Positions 20,778-29,789 of a stretch of 63,864 nucleotides of DNA are shown here, one piece after another. The stretch spans positions 1 through 63,864 of the forward strand of contig DCIX01000013.1 of assembly GCA_002317135.1 (NCBI GenBank). The letters run 5' to 3'. The stretch's first letter is position 1; every line of letters begins with the position of its first letter. The stretch comes from Bacteroidales bacterium UBA1715. GTDB lineage: Bacteria > Bacteroidota > Bacteroidia > Bacteroidales > UBA1715. Below the pieces are notes generated by a model. The model did not search any database. It was not told the origin of the DNA and saw only the letters and a list, made by a program, of their open reading frames with translations. Both the position numbers and the translations under genes were made by a program.

Positions 20778-20850
20778 AAATGCAGAACCCTATGGTAAGG
20801 ATTCTGCATTACATCACAAAAAAGGCAAGGTTTCCCTTGCCCTTTAGTTA
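20778..20850 (-). terminator. tandem intrinsic terminators after the small T9SS cargo gene
   Basis: Read on the minus strand, the first hairpin (about 20820-20850) has arms GGCAAGG and CCTTGCC followed by TTTTTT. The second (about 20778-20810) has arms AATGCAGAA and TTCTGCATT followed by TTTATTTT. Two terminators in a row would insulate the hemicellulase promoter at 20678-20709 from upstream transcription. Confidence 0.75.
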
Positions 20851-20868
20851 GTTTAATATTGAAAGAAT

Positions 20869-21921
20869 CTATTTCACATATTTTGCTGTTCCTTCAGCAG
20901 TTTGAATAACATATACACCAGCTTGTAATGCTGCCATATTCAATTCGCCATTAGCTTCAGCAACCTTTGCTCCTGCAAGATTGTAAACAGCGATTTTACC
21001 AGCTGAATAAACAACACCATTAGCTATTTGTACATCTTTAGAAACTTCTTCAACAGCTGTTTCTTTAGGATATGTCATATATGCTTTTGTTACAACAATA
21101 TCTGCTGCATCAGCAGTTTGTAGGAAAATAGCACGAACACCTGTCCAATCGCCTACATAGCAATCATCAAAATTGATAGTTGCAGAAGTAGCACCTGCTT
21201 CTATAGAAATAGGATTGTTTTCGCCATCTTCAGTACCATTATCGATTTGTACAACCAACTGTACCATACATGGAACTGGTTCAAATTCTACAGTTACGCT
21301 TGCATAGCTTGTTACATCAAGGTAACCAGACCACCAAGCCCATCCAGCACCACAGTCCCAAGCTTTTGGGAATGAAATTGTTGTAGATTCAAGGCCAGTA
21401 GCAACAACACAATCGCCCCACATACTTGAGATACCAGAAATAGGAAGTACAGATTCATCTGTAGTCACATTCGGATCTTTGTAATTAGGATCGCTTACCG
21501 TACAAGTTACTTTTGTGAATTCAATAGCGACATCGTCGTATGAATTATCGCCATCAGTTGTAGACAACACTAATGTTGGTCCAGCAATAGCGTCTGTTGC
21601 TGTAAATGCAACAGTTCCCACAATAACACCAGCATTTACCGATGTACTTCCCCAAGAACTTACTACATTCCATCCTCCCGCAGTTGTATCAACTACGATA
21701 GATGAAAAAGTTACGTCAGCACCACTCGTTGTTCCCTGAAATTCAACGACAACCTTATACCCTGCCTGAATATCCATTGATGGAGTAACAGCAAGCATAC
21801 CTTGTGAGTTTTGATGGTCACCGTCTTCTCCAGACCATTCATTGTGACTTAATGTCATTACTTGTGCAGACAAAGACATTGTCAATAATGCACTTCCTAA
21901 GAATAATAAAACTTTCTTCAT
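20869..21921 (-). CDS. secreted T9SS cargo protein, possible carbohydrate-binding modules
   Basis: The start is placed at MKKVLLFLGSALLTMSLSAQ, a clean signal peptide; the 20 residues before it in the same frame come from the promoter region. The 350-residue protein has two beta-rich modules (about 20-170 and 195-280). The second is rich in Trp (SSMWGDC, WDCGAGWAWWSGYLD, YVGDWTGVRAIFLQT), as in carbohydrate-binding modules. The end (VVYSAGKIAVYNLAGAKV, then GVYVIQTAEGTAKYVK) is a T9SS type A sorting domain. No catalytic motif was recognised. Its place between the hemicellulase and the GH8 cluster suggests a role in binding plant polysaccharide. Confidence 0.75.
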   Translation of the reverse strand: MKKVLLFLGSALLTMSLSAQVMTLSHNEWSGEDGDHQNSQGMLAVTPSMDIQAGYKVVVEFQGTTSGADVTFSSIVVDTTAGGWNVVSSWGSTSVNAGVIVGTVAFTATDAIAGPTLVLSTTDGDNSYDDVAIEFTKVTCTVSDPNYKDPNVTTDESVLPISGISSMWGDCVVATGLESTTISFPKAWDCGAGWAWWSGYLDVTSYASVTVEFEPVPCMVQLVVQIDNGTEDGENNPISIEAGATSATINFDDCYVGDWTGVRAIFLQTADAADIVVTKAYMTYPKETAVEEVSKDVQIANGVVYSAGKIAVYNLAGAKVAEANGELNMAALQAGVYVIQTAEGTAKYVK

Positions 21922-21948
21922 AATTAAATTTTTTAAAATTAGTAACCA

Positions 21949-21982
21949 CAAATATAGCAAAGAAAAAAGGGAAATCAACAAA
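21949..21982 (-). promoter_or_regulatory. promoter of the small T9SS cargo gene
   Basis: On the minus strand a TTG (21976-21978) is followed after 19 bp by TATATTTG (21949-21956), a full -33/-7 match. The -33 part lies inside the hairpin that ends the upstream ddh gene. Confidence 0.65.
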
Positions 21983-21997
21983 TTGACTTCCCTTTTT
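21964..21997. terminator. bidirectional terminator after ddh
   Basis: Perfect 10-bp arms AAAAAGGGAA and TTCCCTTTTT enclose a 14-nt loop. The arms supply a T-run on either strand. The hairpin follows the ddh stop codon by about 20 bp and overlaps the promoter of the next gene. Confidence 0.8.
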
Positions 21998-22017
21998 ACA
22001 TATTCAGAGTGTTTTTT

Positions 22018-22920
22018 CTACACTAAATGACGAATCAATTGTTCTTTATCGCCTGGCAACAAATCGATTACTGGAACTTCTGGCATAGTGTAACAACCTG
22101 GAGCTTGTTTGAATGTTGCACGAGCAACACCAACTAAGATTTGTGCTGTCAAAGCTGGGTTATTGATAGTCATTTCGAATTTAAAGCGTTGGTTTTGAGT
22201 TTTACCAGAAACACCTTTTCTTTCCAAAAGAACACCGTGACCCATATCGCGACAATCATCAACGCTTGCAACAGGAATTACATGTAATTCATCGTGAGCG
22301 AAATAATCATCTGCCTTTAGTTCATCATATACTTGTTGAGCAGTAAAACCTTCTTCTAATTCAACGTAAACCATACGGCTATGAACACCAGCACCTTGTG
22401 GCATAGTCATAGACAACGCATTTTTTACGCCTTTTTTAGAACGAGCAACAACCGAGTGTCCCATACTCATACCAGGTCCGAAGTTTGTCCAAGTAAGACC
22501 TTTAGGAGCAGCTGCTTCCATCAATGTACGAACAACTGAATCACTTCCGGGATCCCAACCAGCAGAAATGATTGCAACGGTACCGTTTTCTTTTGCAACT
22601 TTTCCTAGAGATTCATGTAAATCCCAAATACCACCATGAATATCGAAACTATCTACAGTATTGATACCCATTGCCAAGTATTTCTTTGCGTTTTCTTCTA
22701 CGCTACGAGTTGGAGTTGCAAGAACAGCAACATCAACTTTTCCTAATTCTTTAATGTCAGTTACAACTTTGTATGGAGTCAATTCCAATGGCATTTCGCC
22801 AGAAGTTGAACGACGAACAACTCCTGCGATTTCGAAATCAGGAGCTACTTCCAATGCTTCAAGTACGTATTTTCCAATATTTCCGTACCCTACGATTGCT
22901 ACTCTTTTCATATCTTTCAA
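22018..22920 (-). CDS. ddh: meso-diaminopimelate D-dehydrogenase
   Basis: NADPH-dependent enzyme that makes meso-diaminopimelate from tetrahydrodipicolinate in one step, for peptidoglycan and lysine. The N-terminal Rossmann segment is RVAIVGYGNIGKYVLEALE, followed by the family segments VLATPTRSVEENA, NTVDSFDIHGGIWDLH, SAGWDPGSDSVVR and FGPGMSMGHSV. The length of about 300 residues is typical for type I enzymes. A second in-frame ATG three codons in (22911) gives MKRVAIVGYG and may be the true start. The -7 box TACATTTG lies at 22950-22957. It is a single-gene unit closed by the terminator at 21964-21997. Confidence 0.92.
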   Translation of the reverse strand: MKDMKRVAIVGYGNIGKYVLEALEVAPDFEIAGVVRRSTSGEMPLELTPYKVVTDIKELGKVDVAVLATPTRSVEENAKKYLAMGINTVDSFDIHGGIWDLHESLGKVAKENGTVAIISAGWDPGSDSVVRTLMEAAAPKGLTWTNFGPGMSMGHSVVARSKKGVKNALSMTMPQGAGVHSRMVYVELEEGFTAQQVYDELKADDYFAHDELHVIPVASVDDCRDMGHGVLLERKGVSGKTQNQRFKFEMTINNPALTAQILVGVARATFKQAPGCYTMPEVPVIDLLPGDKEQLIRHLV

Positions 22921-22949
22921 ATATTTAAGTTTTTTGTCTTTTGCATTGA

Positions 22950-22957
22950 CAAATGTA
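22950..22957 (-). promoter_or_regulatory. -7 box of ddh
   Basis: On the minus strand TACATTTG matches TAnnTTTG about 30 bp upstream of ddh. It lies in the short gap after the TlpA-like gene, so ddh probably has its own promoter. Confidence 0.45.
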
Positions 22958-22976
22958 AGAGTTTTTTGCGAATTCT

Positions 22977-24032
22977 TTACTTATTGTTAGTATTTTTCAA
23001 CACTTCAGCAATTTTTTCACTTAATTCAAATCCACGAAGCCCCTTTGCAACAATCTTTCCTTCTGCATCAATTAAGATTGTAAATGGTATTGCATTTACA
23101 CTAAACATATTGCTATACTCTTTATTGATATCGCGAACATTTGCCCACGGCATTTGCTCTTGCGATAAGGCTTTTATCCACGCATTCACATCGTTATCGA
23201 CTGAGATTGAGTAAATTTCGAAACCTTTTTCGTGATAATCCGAATACATTTTCTTGAAATTTGGAATCTCCATTCGGCATGGACGACACCAACTTGCCCA
23301 AAAATCAATTAACACAACATTGCCACGCAACGATGACAGATTTATTGTTTCCAACTTCTGGTTTGGAAGTGAAATCTCGTTTATTTTCGTGCCAACACGC
23401 AACATCAATTGACGCATAACATCAGCATGAAATTCAAGCACCATAGCATCATTTGGATACGTTGCCATCAACGAAGAATCCAACAATTGGTATAAATCCG
23501 AATATTCTTCTATCGAAAGCGAACGACAAAGTATCAAATTACAATAGTTTGACGGATTTGCAATGATTGCCTCTGCTACTTCTCGTCTCATTTGTATGCC
23601 CAAAGAATCCATTGTCTTCTCGTATGCCTTTTGCACACGCATAGCCTCTTTCTGTTTAGTAAGCATCTTCTGTGATGTAACTTGCATTGCTTTTGCTTGT
23701 TCCGATCCTGCCACAGTGTATGTCGTTCCCAACTGGCGAAATTCTCCGGCAAACGAGATGTTTTCTCCTGGAGAAACAACCAATGTAACAACATCATTTT
23801 TAGTAAAATACAAGTTTACAAAATGAGTTGCCGAGGCACTATAATTATAGAAAAAGTCTCCTTTTTTAGAAATAGGTAATTTCTTTTCGATTGGAGTTTG
23901 TTGTGTATATATCTCCACCGTGATTGAGTCGGTTCCAGAATATTTTATAATTTTACCCTTGATGCTGATTTGTTGAGCCGAAAGGCCTAACACCAACAAC
24001 AGTAAACATAAACAAGAAGTTATTCGTTTCAT
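22977..24032 (-). CDS. TlpA-like thioredoxin-fold protein with N-terminal DUF4369-like domain
   Basis: 351 residues from MKRITSCLCLLLLVLGLSAQQ, a signal peptide that may be of lipoprotein or Sec type; the 13 residues before it are not needed. Residues 20-130 look like the beta-rich DUF4369 domain common in Bacteroidota (ISIKGKIIKYSG, SPGENISFAGEF). The C-terminal half is a thioredoxin fold with WASWCRPC (CxxC active site) and the cis-Pro region NAIPFTILID. It likely acts as an envelope disulfide reductase. Its start codon is only 13 bp from that of birA on the other strand, so the two promoters must overlap the genes themselves. Confidence 0.85.
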   Translation of the reverse strand: MKRITSCLCLLLLVLGLSAQQISIKGKIIKYSGTDSITVEIYTQQTPIEKKLPISKKGDFFYNYSASATHFVNLYFTKNDVVTLVVSPGENISFAGEFRQLGTTYTVAGSEQAKAMQVTSQKMLTKQKEAMRVQKAYEKTMDSLGIQMRREVAEAIIANPSNYCNLILCRSLSIEEYSDLYQLLDSSLMATYPNDAMVLEFHADVMRQLMLRVGTKINEISLPNQKLETINLSSLRGNVVLIDFWASWCRPCRMEIPNFKKMYSDYHEKGFEIYSISVDNDVNAWIKALSQEQMPWANVRDINKEYSNMFSVNAIPFTILIDAEGKIVAKGLRGFELSEKIAEVLKNTNNK

Positions 24033-24045
24033 ATTTTTTGAAATT

Positions 24046-24789
24046 ATGCACGAAAGATACAACAATATCATTGAATTAAAAGAAATTTCTTCGACGAACG
24101 ACTACGCAATGGAACTTGCAAGAACAGAATCTGTACCAGATTTTACAACAATATGTACGGATTTTCAGAGCAAAGGTCGTGGTCAATTAGGGAATTTTTG
24201 GGAATCAAACAGAGGAGAAAACCTACTGTTTTCGGTTATCGTTCACCCACGAGAAATCGCACTGAAAGAACAATTTATTCTCTCACAATGTGTTGCACTT
24301 TCTGTACGCGATATTGTTGCGCTTTTTTGCGAAAATGTTACCGTTAAATGGCCAAACGATATTTATGTCGGTAACAACAAAGTAGCTGGAATCCTTATTG
24401 AAAACCAATTGTCTCAAAAACATATTGAATTTTCAGTAATTGGAATCGGATTAAACGTAAATCAAACAACTTTTACAAGTGCACCAAATCCAACCTCGCT
24501 TTCCTTAGAAAACGATAAGTTACACTTTGACAAAGAAGAGGTCCTACAACTATTTCTAAATCGTCTTACAGAAAATTATAATTTGATTTGCAACAATCCA
24601 GAACAGATTCGAACTCGTTATCTTGATTTTCTATATCTTAAAAATGTTCCTCACATTTACTCCGATGCAGATGGATTTTTCGAAGGGAAAATCACCAATG
24701 TTGAAGCAGACGGAAGATTAGTCATAACCGACACCTACGGCAACGAAAAAAAATATTATTTCAAAGAAGTACAATATATTTTGATGTAA
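24046..24789 (+). CDS. birA: biotin--[acetyl-CoA-carboxylase] ligase
   Basis: Attaches biotin to the biotin carboxyl carrier protein. The 247-residue protein has the catalytic domain only: SSTNDYAMEL, SKGRGQLGNFWES (biotinyl-AMP loop, GRGxxG), KWPNDIYVGNNKVAGILIE, and a short C-terminal SH3-like domain (IYSDADGFFEGKITNVEADG). The N-terminal helix-turn-helix of E. coli BirA is absent, so it is not expected to repress biotin genes. It is divergent from the TlpA-like gene with a 13-bp gap, and is followed by a terminator hairpin. Confidence 0.93.
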   Translation: MHERYNNIIELKEISSTNDYAMELARTESVPDFTTICTDFQSKGRGQLGNFWESNRGENLLFSVIVHPREIALKEQFILSQCVALSVRDIVALFCENVTVKWPNDIYVGNNKVAGILIENQLSQKHIEFSVIGIGLNVNQTTFTSAPNPTSLSLENDKLHFDKEEVLQLFLNRLTENYNLICNNPEQIRTRYLDFLYLKNVPHIYSDADGFFEGKITNVEADGRLVITDTYGNEKKYYFKEVQYILM

Positions 24790-24790
24790 A

Positions 24791-24820
24791 AAAGAGTTGT
24801 ACATTTCTGCACAACTCTTT
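24791..24820. terminator. bidirectional terminator between birA and the GH8 gene
   Basis: Perfect 10-bp arms AAAGAGTTGT and ACAACTCTTT enclose a 10-nt loop. It serves the convergent ends of birA (24789) and the GH8-CBM11 gene (24847). Confidence 0.8.
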
Positions 24821-24846
24821 CGTTAAAAAAGGTAGTTAGTTAATAT

Positions 24847-27582
24847 TTATTTTTTAACAAATGTTTTTGTAATAGAACCATTTACTGTTTCTATTTGAAG
24901 ATAGTAAACACCTACAGATAATTGCGAAACCGGAACTGCCGCAGTCATCGCATTAACAGCAACGACAGAAACTACGGCGTTCAAATTACGGATAGTAATC
25001 GTAACGATTTCCTCGTCTGAAGCAACATTTACAACATCAACACAAGGATTAGGAAATACATTCATACCAATTTCATTATCTTGAATAGCTGTTTGTATTA
25101 CCGATGCTTTAAATGCACTCACCGCTGTTTGTAATGTTGCAATAGCATCTGTAATTTCATCAGCAAACAAACCGAATGTTTCATATTTTGCTTGTGCAGC
25201 TGCAATTGCCTCTTCAAATGTAGCTTTAGCATCAGCAGGGTACATACCCTTGTCTGATCCAATAACAGCAGACGAAAGCACCGTATTTGCCTCTTTAATA
25301 GCCTTTTCTAATGTTTTTTTGTCACCGTATGCCTTTGCATTAAATTCAGCAATTGCTTCATTCAAAACAGTTGTAGCCGTATCAATTGCACCACGAGTTG
25401 CTGAATTAGTCATATTAACTTCGGCCGCAGCACTAATTGCATCAATCAAAGCATCTATTGCCGATTGTGGATATTTCTCAGTTGATGATTTTGAGTATAA
25501 TGTATTTGCTTCAACAAGTGCAGCCTCTAAATATACTCTATCCATTACAGATGTTGAGATGCTACGACCAACAAGTACCACTTCGTCTATAGAGAAACTT
25601 CCAGAACCAGTTACTTCTTTCCATTGGAAACCTGTAACTTCAGTAACATATCCACTTGTAACAAAATCCTCTGCAATAGTTTCCCAAGGTAATTCAATCA
25701 AAGTCCAATCTTCGTGGGCCTCAATTGCGTATGTTTGATATGAGTAATTCGCATTTCGTTTTGTTACCGATTTTGCTTCCAACGTACATGCATCACCTTT
25801 GTGATAGAATGAAATTCCTGTAGAACCAGAACAATTCAATGGATTTTCGGAAGGAAGAACATTAAATCCAACACCAACATAACTTTTCACGTCTTCATAG
25901 GTAAAACTAGCCGATGTAGCTGTTTCATTTGCTCCACCTGCAACCAATTCATACGATTGTGTTGAACCATCGGAATATGAATACCAGCCACCACCAAGAG
26001 TTGTTGTATTGCCACTTTCACAATCTGCAAGAATAGTATTGCCACCTACAACAAATACATCATTCTTAACTGGATATTTTACAATTCCTCCTAAAACACC
26101 ACCTTGCTTGCTTGTAATTCCCGTACCAGAATAAGACAATGCAAGTCCTGTCTTTTCGGATATTGCTATTTCATTTAAAACCAACGATATTGTAGAACCA
26201 GAAATCGTCATTTCTGTAAATGGATTTTCATATTCTTTTCCATCAACATACAATGTAAATCCTGAAAAATCTTTATTAGATTCATTCATTTCTTTTGTAC
26301 ACGCAATTTGAAGTGTCGTACCATCAGTAGAAACCGATGAAATTATAGGATTTACAATAATTTGTGGAGCACAACCTTCTATGTTGTAGAAATTAGCTGC
26401 ATTTCCAGAAATTGTCAATAAATACAAAACTTGTAATGTTGGAGAATAATATGGACTTTCCAAGTTGTTTTTCAAACGATTATAGAACAAATCAAGACTT
26501 TCTTTCTTTGACTCATCAATCATAAGTGCACAAGCATACGCTCCAAGAAATGCAGACATACCTCCATTACTTTCAAGAACCAAATCAGCAGGATCATCAG
26601 CATCCAAATTTGAATAGAAACCTGCACGTATAGGAGAATCCATCATATTTTGAGCCTCCATCATGGTAAGAGTATTCTGTAACATTGCTTTACTGCTTTC
26701 TGTACCATACCACAAATAGTCCATACCTACACGCCAAGGTGTACGACAAGCATCCCATCCAAAATCCATAGAAGATGGATCATACGAACCTCTATTGCAT
26801 GGCGTACCATCCCAGTTACTCCAGTTTGGCCACAAACCATTTCGTTGAGACTTTTGCAAAAACACATGACTATCGTCATATACTTTTGTCCAATCGTTTT
26901 GTTTTGAGAAAGAGAAATATTTTTGAGTTTGATCATACACACCAACCGATGCAATTGTGAAATAACAAGGATTGGCAATGCTTACCCAACTATCTCCTGG
27001 ATTAATCAAGGTTAATAAGTCACCATCAACCATGTGAGTTCCTACTTCCTTGTTATAAATTGCACTTAATAGAGTTTCTGCTTCGTCAGCATACGAAAAA
27101 TTTGAAGAATAGCCCCATTGTTTTGCGGCAAGACACAAAGCCAAAGCAACATCTAAATCAGCATCTGTAGCACCATTATAGCCATTCACCTTCTCAAATC
27201 CCTCGATTTTCCAGTTCATAACGCCATTACCGTTGCTCCATTTTTTATAATACGCATACAACTTATCGAAATGATCTTGACAAAAATCATTTGTCTCATT
27301 AGCCATATATACATAAATCAACATTCCATAGCCAATACCTTCCGAAACCGTATATTTTTTGTCATCAAAACGAATACGTCCCATTTGCCCATCGGCACTT
27401 TCTATATACATATTCTTATTCCATGTCACAAACTTTGATTGTATTTTTTCGTTATCAACATTTGATGGCAAAGTTCCATACGAGTACGTATAAGAATGTT
27501 CATTCATAGGAAATGGAAATTGTTGTGAAAAACAACAAATACTTATTACTGTTCCCAAAAGGAATAACAAAGATTTTTTCAT
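24847..27582 (-). CDS. GH8 endoglucanase with CBM11-like module, FIVAR repeats and T9SS domain
   Basis: 911 residues from MKKSLLFLLGTVISICCFSQ (signal peptide); an in-frame ATG three codons earlier is also possible. GH8 domain at about 22-395: acid Glu81 in YTVSEGIGYGML, Asp140/142 in GATDADLDVALAL, base Asp in FGWDACRTPWRVGMDY. Next come an Ig/SwmB-like domain (about 400-500) and a CBM11-like module (about 512-675; GFNVLPSENPLNCSGSTGIS, then FSIDEVVLVGRS), which in known enzymes binds beta-1,4/1,3 glucan. Two helical FIVAR-like repeats and a T9SS type A domain (FPNPCVDVVNV, ending in KTFVKK) follow. It is a close paralogue of the next two genes but lies beyond their terminator, so it should have its own promoter; none was found. 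Confidence 0.88.
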   Translation of the reverse strand: MKKSLLFLLGTVISICCFSQQFPFPMNEHSYTYSYGTLPSNVDNEKIQSKFVTWNKNMYIESADGQMGRIRFDDKKYTVSEGIGYGMLIYVYMANETNDFCQDHFDKLYAYYKKWSNGNGVMNWKIEGFEKVNGYNGATDADLDVALALCLAAKQWGYSSNFSYADEAETLLSAIYNKEVGTHMVDGDLLTLINPGDSWVSIANPCYFTIASVGVYDQTQKYFSFSKQNDWTKVYDDSHVFLQKSQRNGLWPNWSNWDGTPCNRGSYDPSSMDFGWDACRTPWRVGMDYLWYGTESSKAMLQNTLTMMEAQNMMDSPIRAGFYSNLDADDPADLVLESNGGMSAFLGAYACALMIDESKKESLDLFYNRLKNNLESPYYSPTLQVLYLLTISGNAANFYNIEGCAPQIIVNPIISSVSTDGTTLQIACTKEMNESNKDFSGFTLYVDGKEYENPFTEMTISGSTISLVLNEIAISEKTGLALSYSGTGITSKQGGVLGGIVKYPVKNDVFVVGGNTILADCESGNTTTLGGGWYSYSDGSTQSYELVAGGANETATSASFTYEDVKSYVGVGFNVLPSENPLNCSGSTGISFYHKGDACTLEAKSVTKRNANYSYQTYAIEAHEDWTLIELPWETIAEDFVTSGYVTEVTGFQWKEVTGSGSFSIDEVVLVGRSISTSVMDRVYLEAALVEANTLYSKSSTEKYPQSAIDALIDAISAAAEVNMTNSATRGAIDTATTVLNEAIAEFNAKAYGDKKTLEKAIKEANTVLSSAVIGSDKGMYPADAKATFEEAIAAAQAKYETFGLFADEITDAIATLQTAVSAFKASVIQTAIQDNEIGMNVFPNPCVDVVNVASDEEIVTITIRNLNAVVSVVAVNAMTAAVPVSQLSVGVYYLQIETVNGSITKTFVKK

Positions 27583-27826
27583 AAACTCCATAATTTTTCG
27601 TGCTACAAAAAAACAATAAAACCTTCGATTTGGCAAAGGGTTTTACAGGTATTTTTTAATATTGTAAACTCTACACTAATAGCCTTTAACGCAGTATTAA
27701 TGGGTATATACCGAAAAAAATTTTTTCAGCATATAAATTACTTACCAAAAGACTTTTTAAAATAAACAAGGCCGGCAAACATCCCTGTTTATCGGCCTTG
27801 TAGAAGTGTACGAAGTACACAAAGTG
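27583..27826. other. AT-rich intergenic region between two GH8 genes
   Basis: The 244-bp gap holds the terminator at 27766-27801 and AT-rich DNA including a near-palindrome gaaaaaaattttttc. No TAnnTTTG box was found for the GH8 gene that starts at 27582, and no coding sequence was seen. Confidence 0.5.
27766..27801 (-). terminator. terminator of the two-gene GH8 operon
   Basis: Arms ACAAGGCCG and CGGCCTTGT enclose an 18-nt loop; on the minus strand the second arm is followed by TTATTTT. It lies 25 bp after the stop of the 652-codon GH8 gene. Confidence 0.75.
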
Positions 27827-29785
27827 CTATTTTTTCACAAATTTCGTTTTTTCTACTGCTCCATTTGCAAATACAACTTGTAATAGATATGTTCCTTTTG
27901 CAAGGTGAGCAACTTCTAATTGTGCACTTGTTTGTCCTATTTCAAATGTTGTTTTTACACCTGATAAAGCAATAACATATACATACGCTATTTCCTCGCT
28001 AGAAACAATGTTTACTATGCTACTACAAGGATTTGGGAATACTTGTATTGCAAACGCAACATCCTCAACAGCTGTTATTACTTTTGAATCTACATAACTA
28101 TTGTATGCAAGTTTTAGTGATTGCGTAGCGGCATCAACATTTGCTTGCTTTGCAGTTTCTAAGTTGTATTGTTTATTTGCAGCTGTCAATTTTGACTCTA
28201 ACGAAGCTCGTTTGTCTGCAGAATATTGACCAGCCGATGTACCTGCAGTTGTTGAGGCAAGAATTTCTGTCGCCATATCAATATATGTTTTCAATTCTCC
28301 CTTATCGGCAAAAACATTTACACTTTTCTTAAATGTTGTAATTGCAGTATTTAAATCAGAAACAGCTGAAGCTATTTGCTCACTAGACAATGATGCTTCT
28401 TGACTTTTTTGTTCAGCTGTTGCAATTGCAGCAGCTAAGGCATCAACAACAGATTGTTTGTATTCACCATTGCCGTTACCAACTACAACAGATTCTTTTA
28501 CAAACACTGCTTTTGCAATCACTGTTTTCAACGTTTCTTTTTCATCTGTTGCAGTAACAGCATAGAAATTTGCCGCATTACCTGACAATGTTAACAAGTA
28601 CAATACCTGTAATGTTTGTGCATAATATGGTCCAGCGTATCTGGTTGAAACTTGACTGTAATATGTATCAAGGCTATTTTGTCTGTCATTGTCCGTCAAA
28701 AATGAGCAAGCTACACTACCTGTCCATGCAACATTACCTGCACTATAACCTTGGCTTGAAGGTACTTTTATGTTTTCATAACCTTCTTTATCCAAGCCTT
28801 CAAGATATCCAACAGAATTTGGACTGTTTACCCAACCTTTTGCATCTAACATTGCAAGTGTTTTAGCGGCCAACGCTTTACTATCCTCTGTTCCAAACCA
28901 TACATAATCCCATGCAATACGCCATGGAACACGACAAGCATCCCAACCAAATTGTTGTTCATCCCATTGAGTTTTTGCATCTGTTAACCAAGGACGCCAT
29001 GATGGAGTTCCGTCCCATTTGCTCCAGTTTGGCCACACCCCATTTCTTTCTGAAATTCTTAAGTATTCAAAACAATCAGTGTGAACTTTTGCCCAATTCA
29101 TTTTTGCTCCAAATCCCAAAGCAGATTGTGCTTGATCATACACGCCAATTGAAGCAACAGTAAAATAGCAAGGATTACCTACATCGTTCCAAGTATCACC
29201 AGACTTTAACCAACGTTTGTTATTAGAAACAAATGTTTCATAACTATATACGCTTGTTAGAATTTGTTCTGCCTCCAAAGAATAGTTGAATTTTGCAGAA
29301 GATCCCCATTGTTTTGCGGCAAGACATAGTGCCAATCCAACATCTAAGTCTGCATCGGTTGCACCACCATTTCCACCATCAGCAACAGAAGAAAAACCAG
29401 TAATTTTCCAGTTCATCAAACCGTTTTTATTTGACCAGTTTTTATAGTAGGAATACAATTTATCAAAATGGTCTTGACATTGTGTGTTTGTCTCATTCGC
29501 CATATACACATAAATCAACATACCATATGCAATACCTTCACTTACAGTATATTTATCATTTCCATTCGTAGGATCATACTTAATTCGACCAAACTCTCCA
29601 CTATCCTCCCACATAGCCTTTTCCCAAGCTTCGAATTTGCTCTGGATATTTTCATTATTAGGCGTAGTTGGAGTAATACCATACGGATATTTATATCCTT
29701 TCTCATTCATCGGGAAAGGGAAGTTTTGTGCCAAACCGCACAAAACTAATGAGATTCCCGTAAATAGTGAAACTAATTTCTTCAT
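27827..29785 (-). CDS. GH8 endoglucanase with FIVAR repeats and T9SS domain, no CBM11-like module
   Basis: 652 residues. Signal peptide MKKLVSLFTGISLVLCGLAQ, then a GH8 domain (about 20-410) with the acid Glu in YTVSEGIAYGMLIYVYMANE, Asp residues in GATDADLDVGLAL, and the base Asp in FGWDACRVPWRIAWDYVWF. Two FIVAR-like three-helix repeats (about 420-570; GQYSADKRASLESKL) link to a T9SS type A domain (VFPNPCSSIVNIVSSEE, ending in KTKFVKK). Compared with its two paralogues it lacks the Ig-like and CBM11-like modules. It starts 4 bp after the stop of the 988-codon GH8 gene, so the pair is an operon. Likely a surface-exposed or secreted beta-1,4-glucanase. Confidence 0.88.
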   Translation of the reverse strand: MKKLVSLFTGISLVLCGLAQNFPFPMNEKGYKYPYGITPTTPNNENIQSKFEAWEKAMWEDSGEFGRIKYDPTNGNDKYTVSEGIAYGMLIYVYMANETNTQCQDHFDKLYSYYKNWSNKNGLMNWKITGFSSVADGGNGGATDADLDVGLALCLAAKQWGSSAKFNYSLEAEQILTSVYSYETFVSNNKRWLKSGDTWNDVGNPCYFTVASIGVYDQAQSALGFGAKMNWAKVHTDCFEYLRISERNGVWPNWSKWDGTPSWRPWLTDAKTQWDEQQFGWDACRVPWRIAWDYVWFGTEDSKALAAKTLAMLDAKGWVNSPNSVGYLEGLDKEGYENIKVPSSQGYSAGNVAWTGSVACSFLTDNDRQNSLDTYYSQVSTRYAGPYYAQTLQVLYLLTLSGNAANFYAVTATDEKETLKTVIAKAVFVKESVVVGNGNGEYKQSVVDALAAAIATAEQKSQEASLSSEQIASAVSDLNTAITTFKKSVNVFADKGELKTYIDMATEILASTTAGTSAGQYSADKRASLESKLTAANKQYNLETAKQANVDAATQSLKLAYNSYVDSKVITAVEDVAFAIQVFPNPCSSIVNIVSSEEIAYVYVIALSGVKTTFEIGQTSAQLEVAHLAKGTYLLQVVFANGAVEKTKFVKK

Positions 29786-29789
29786 TATG

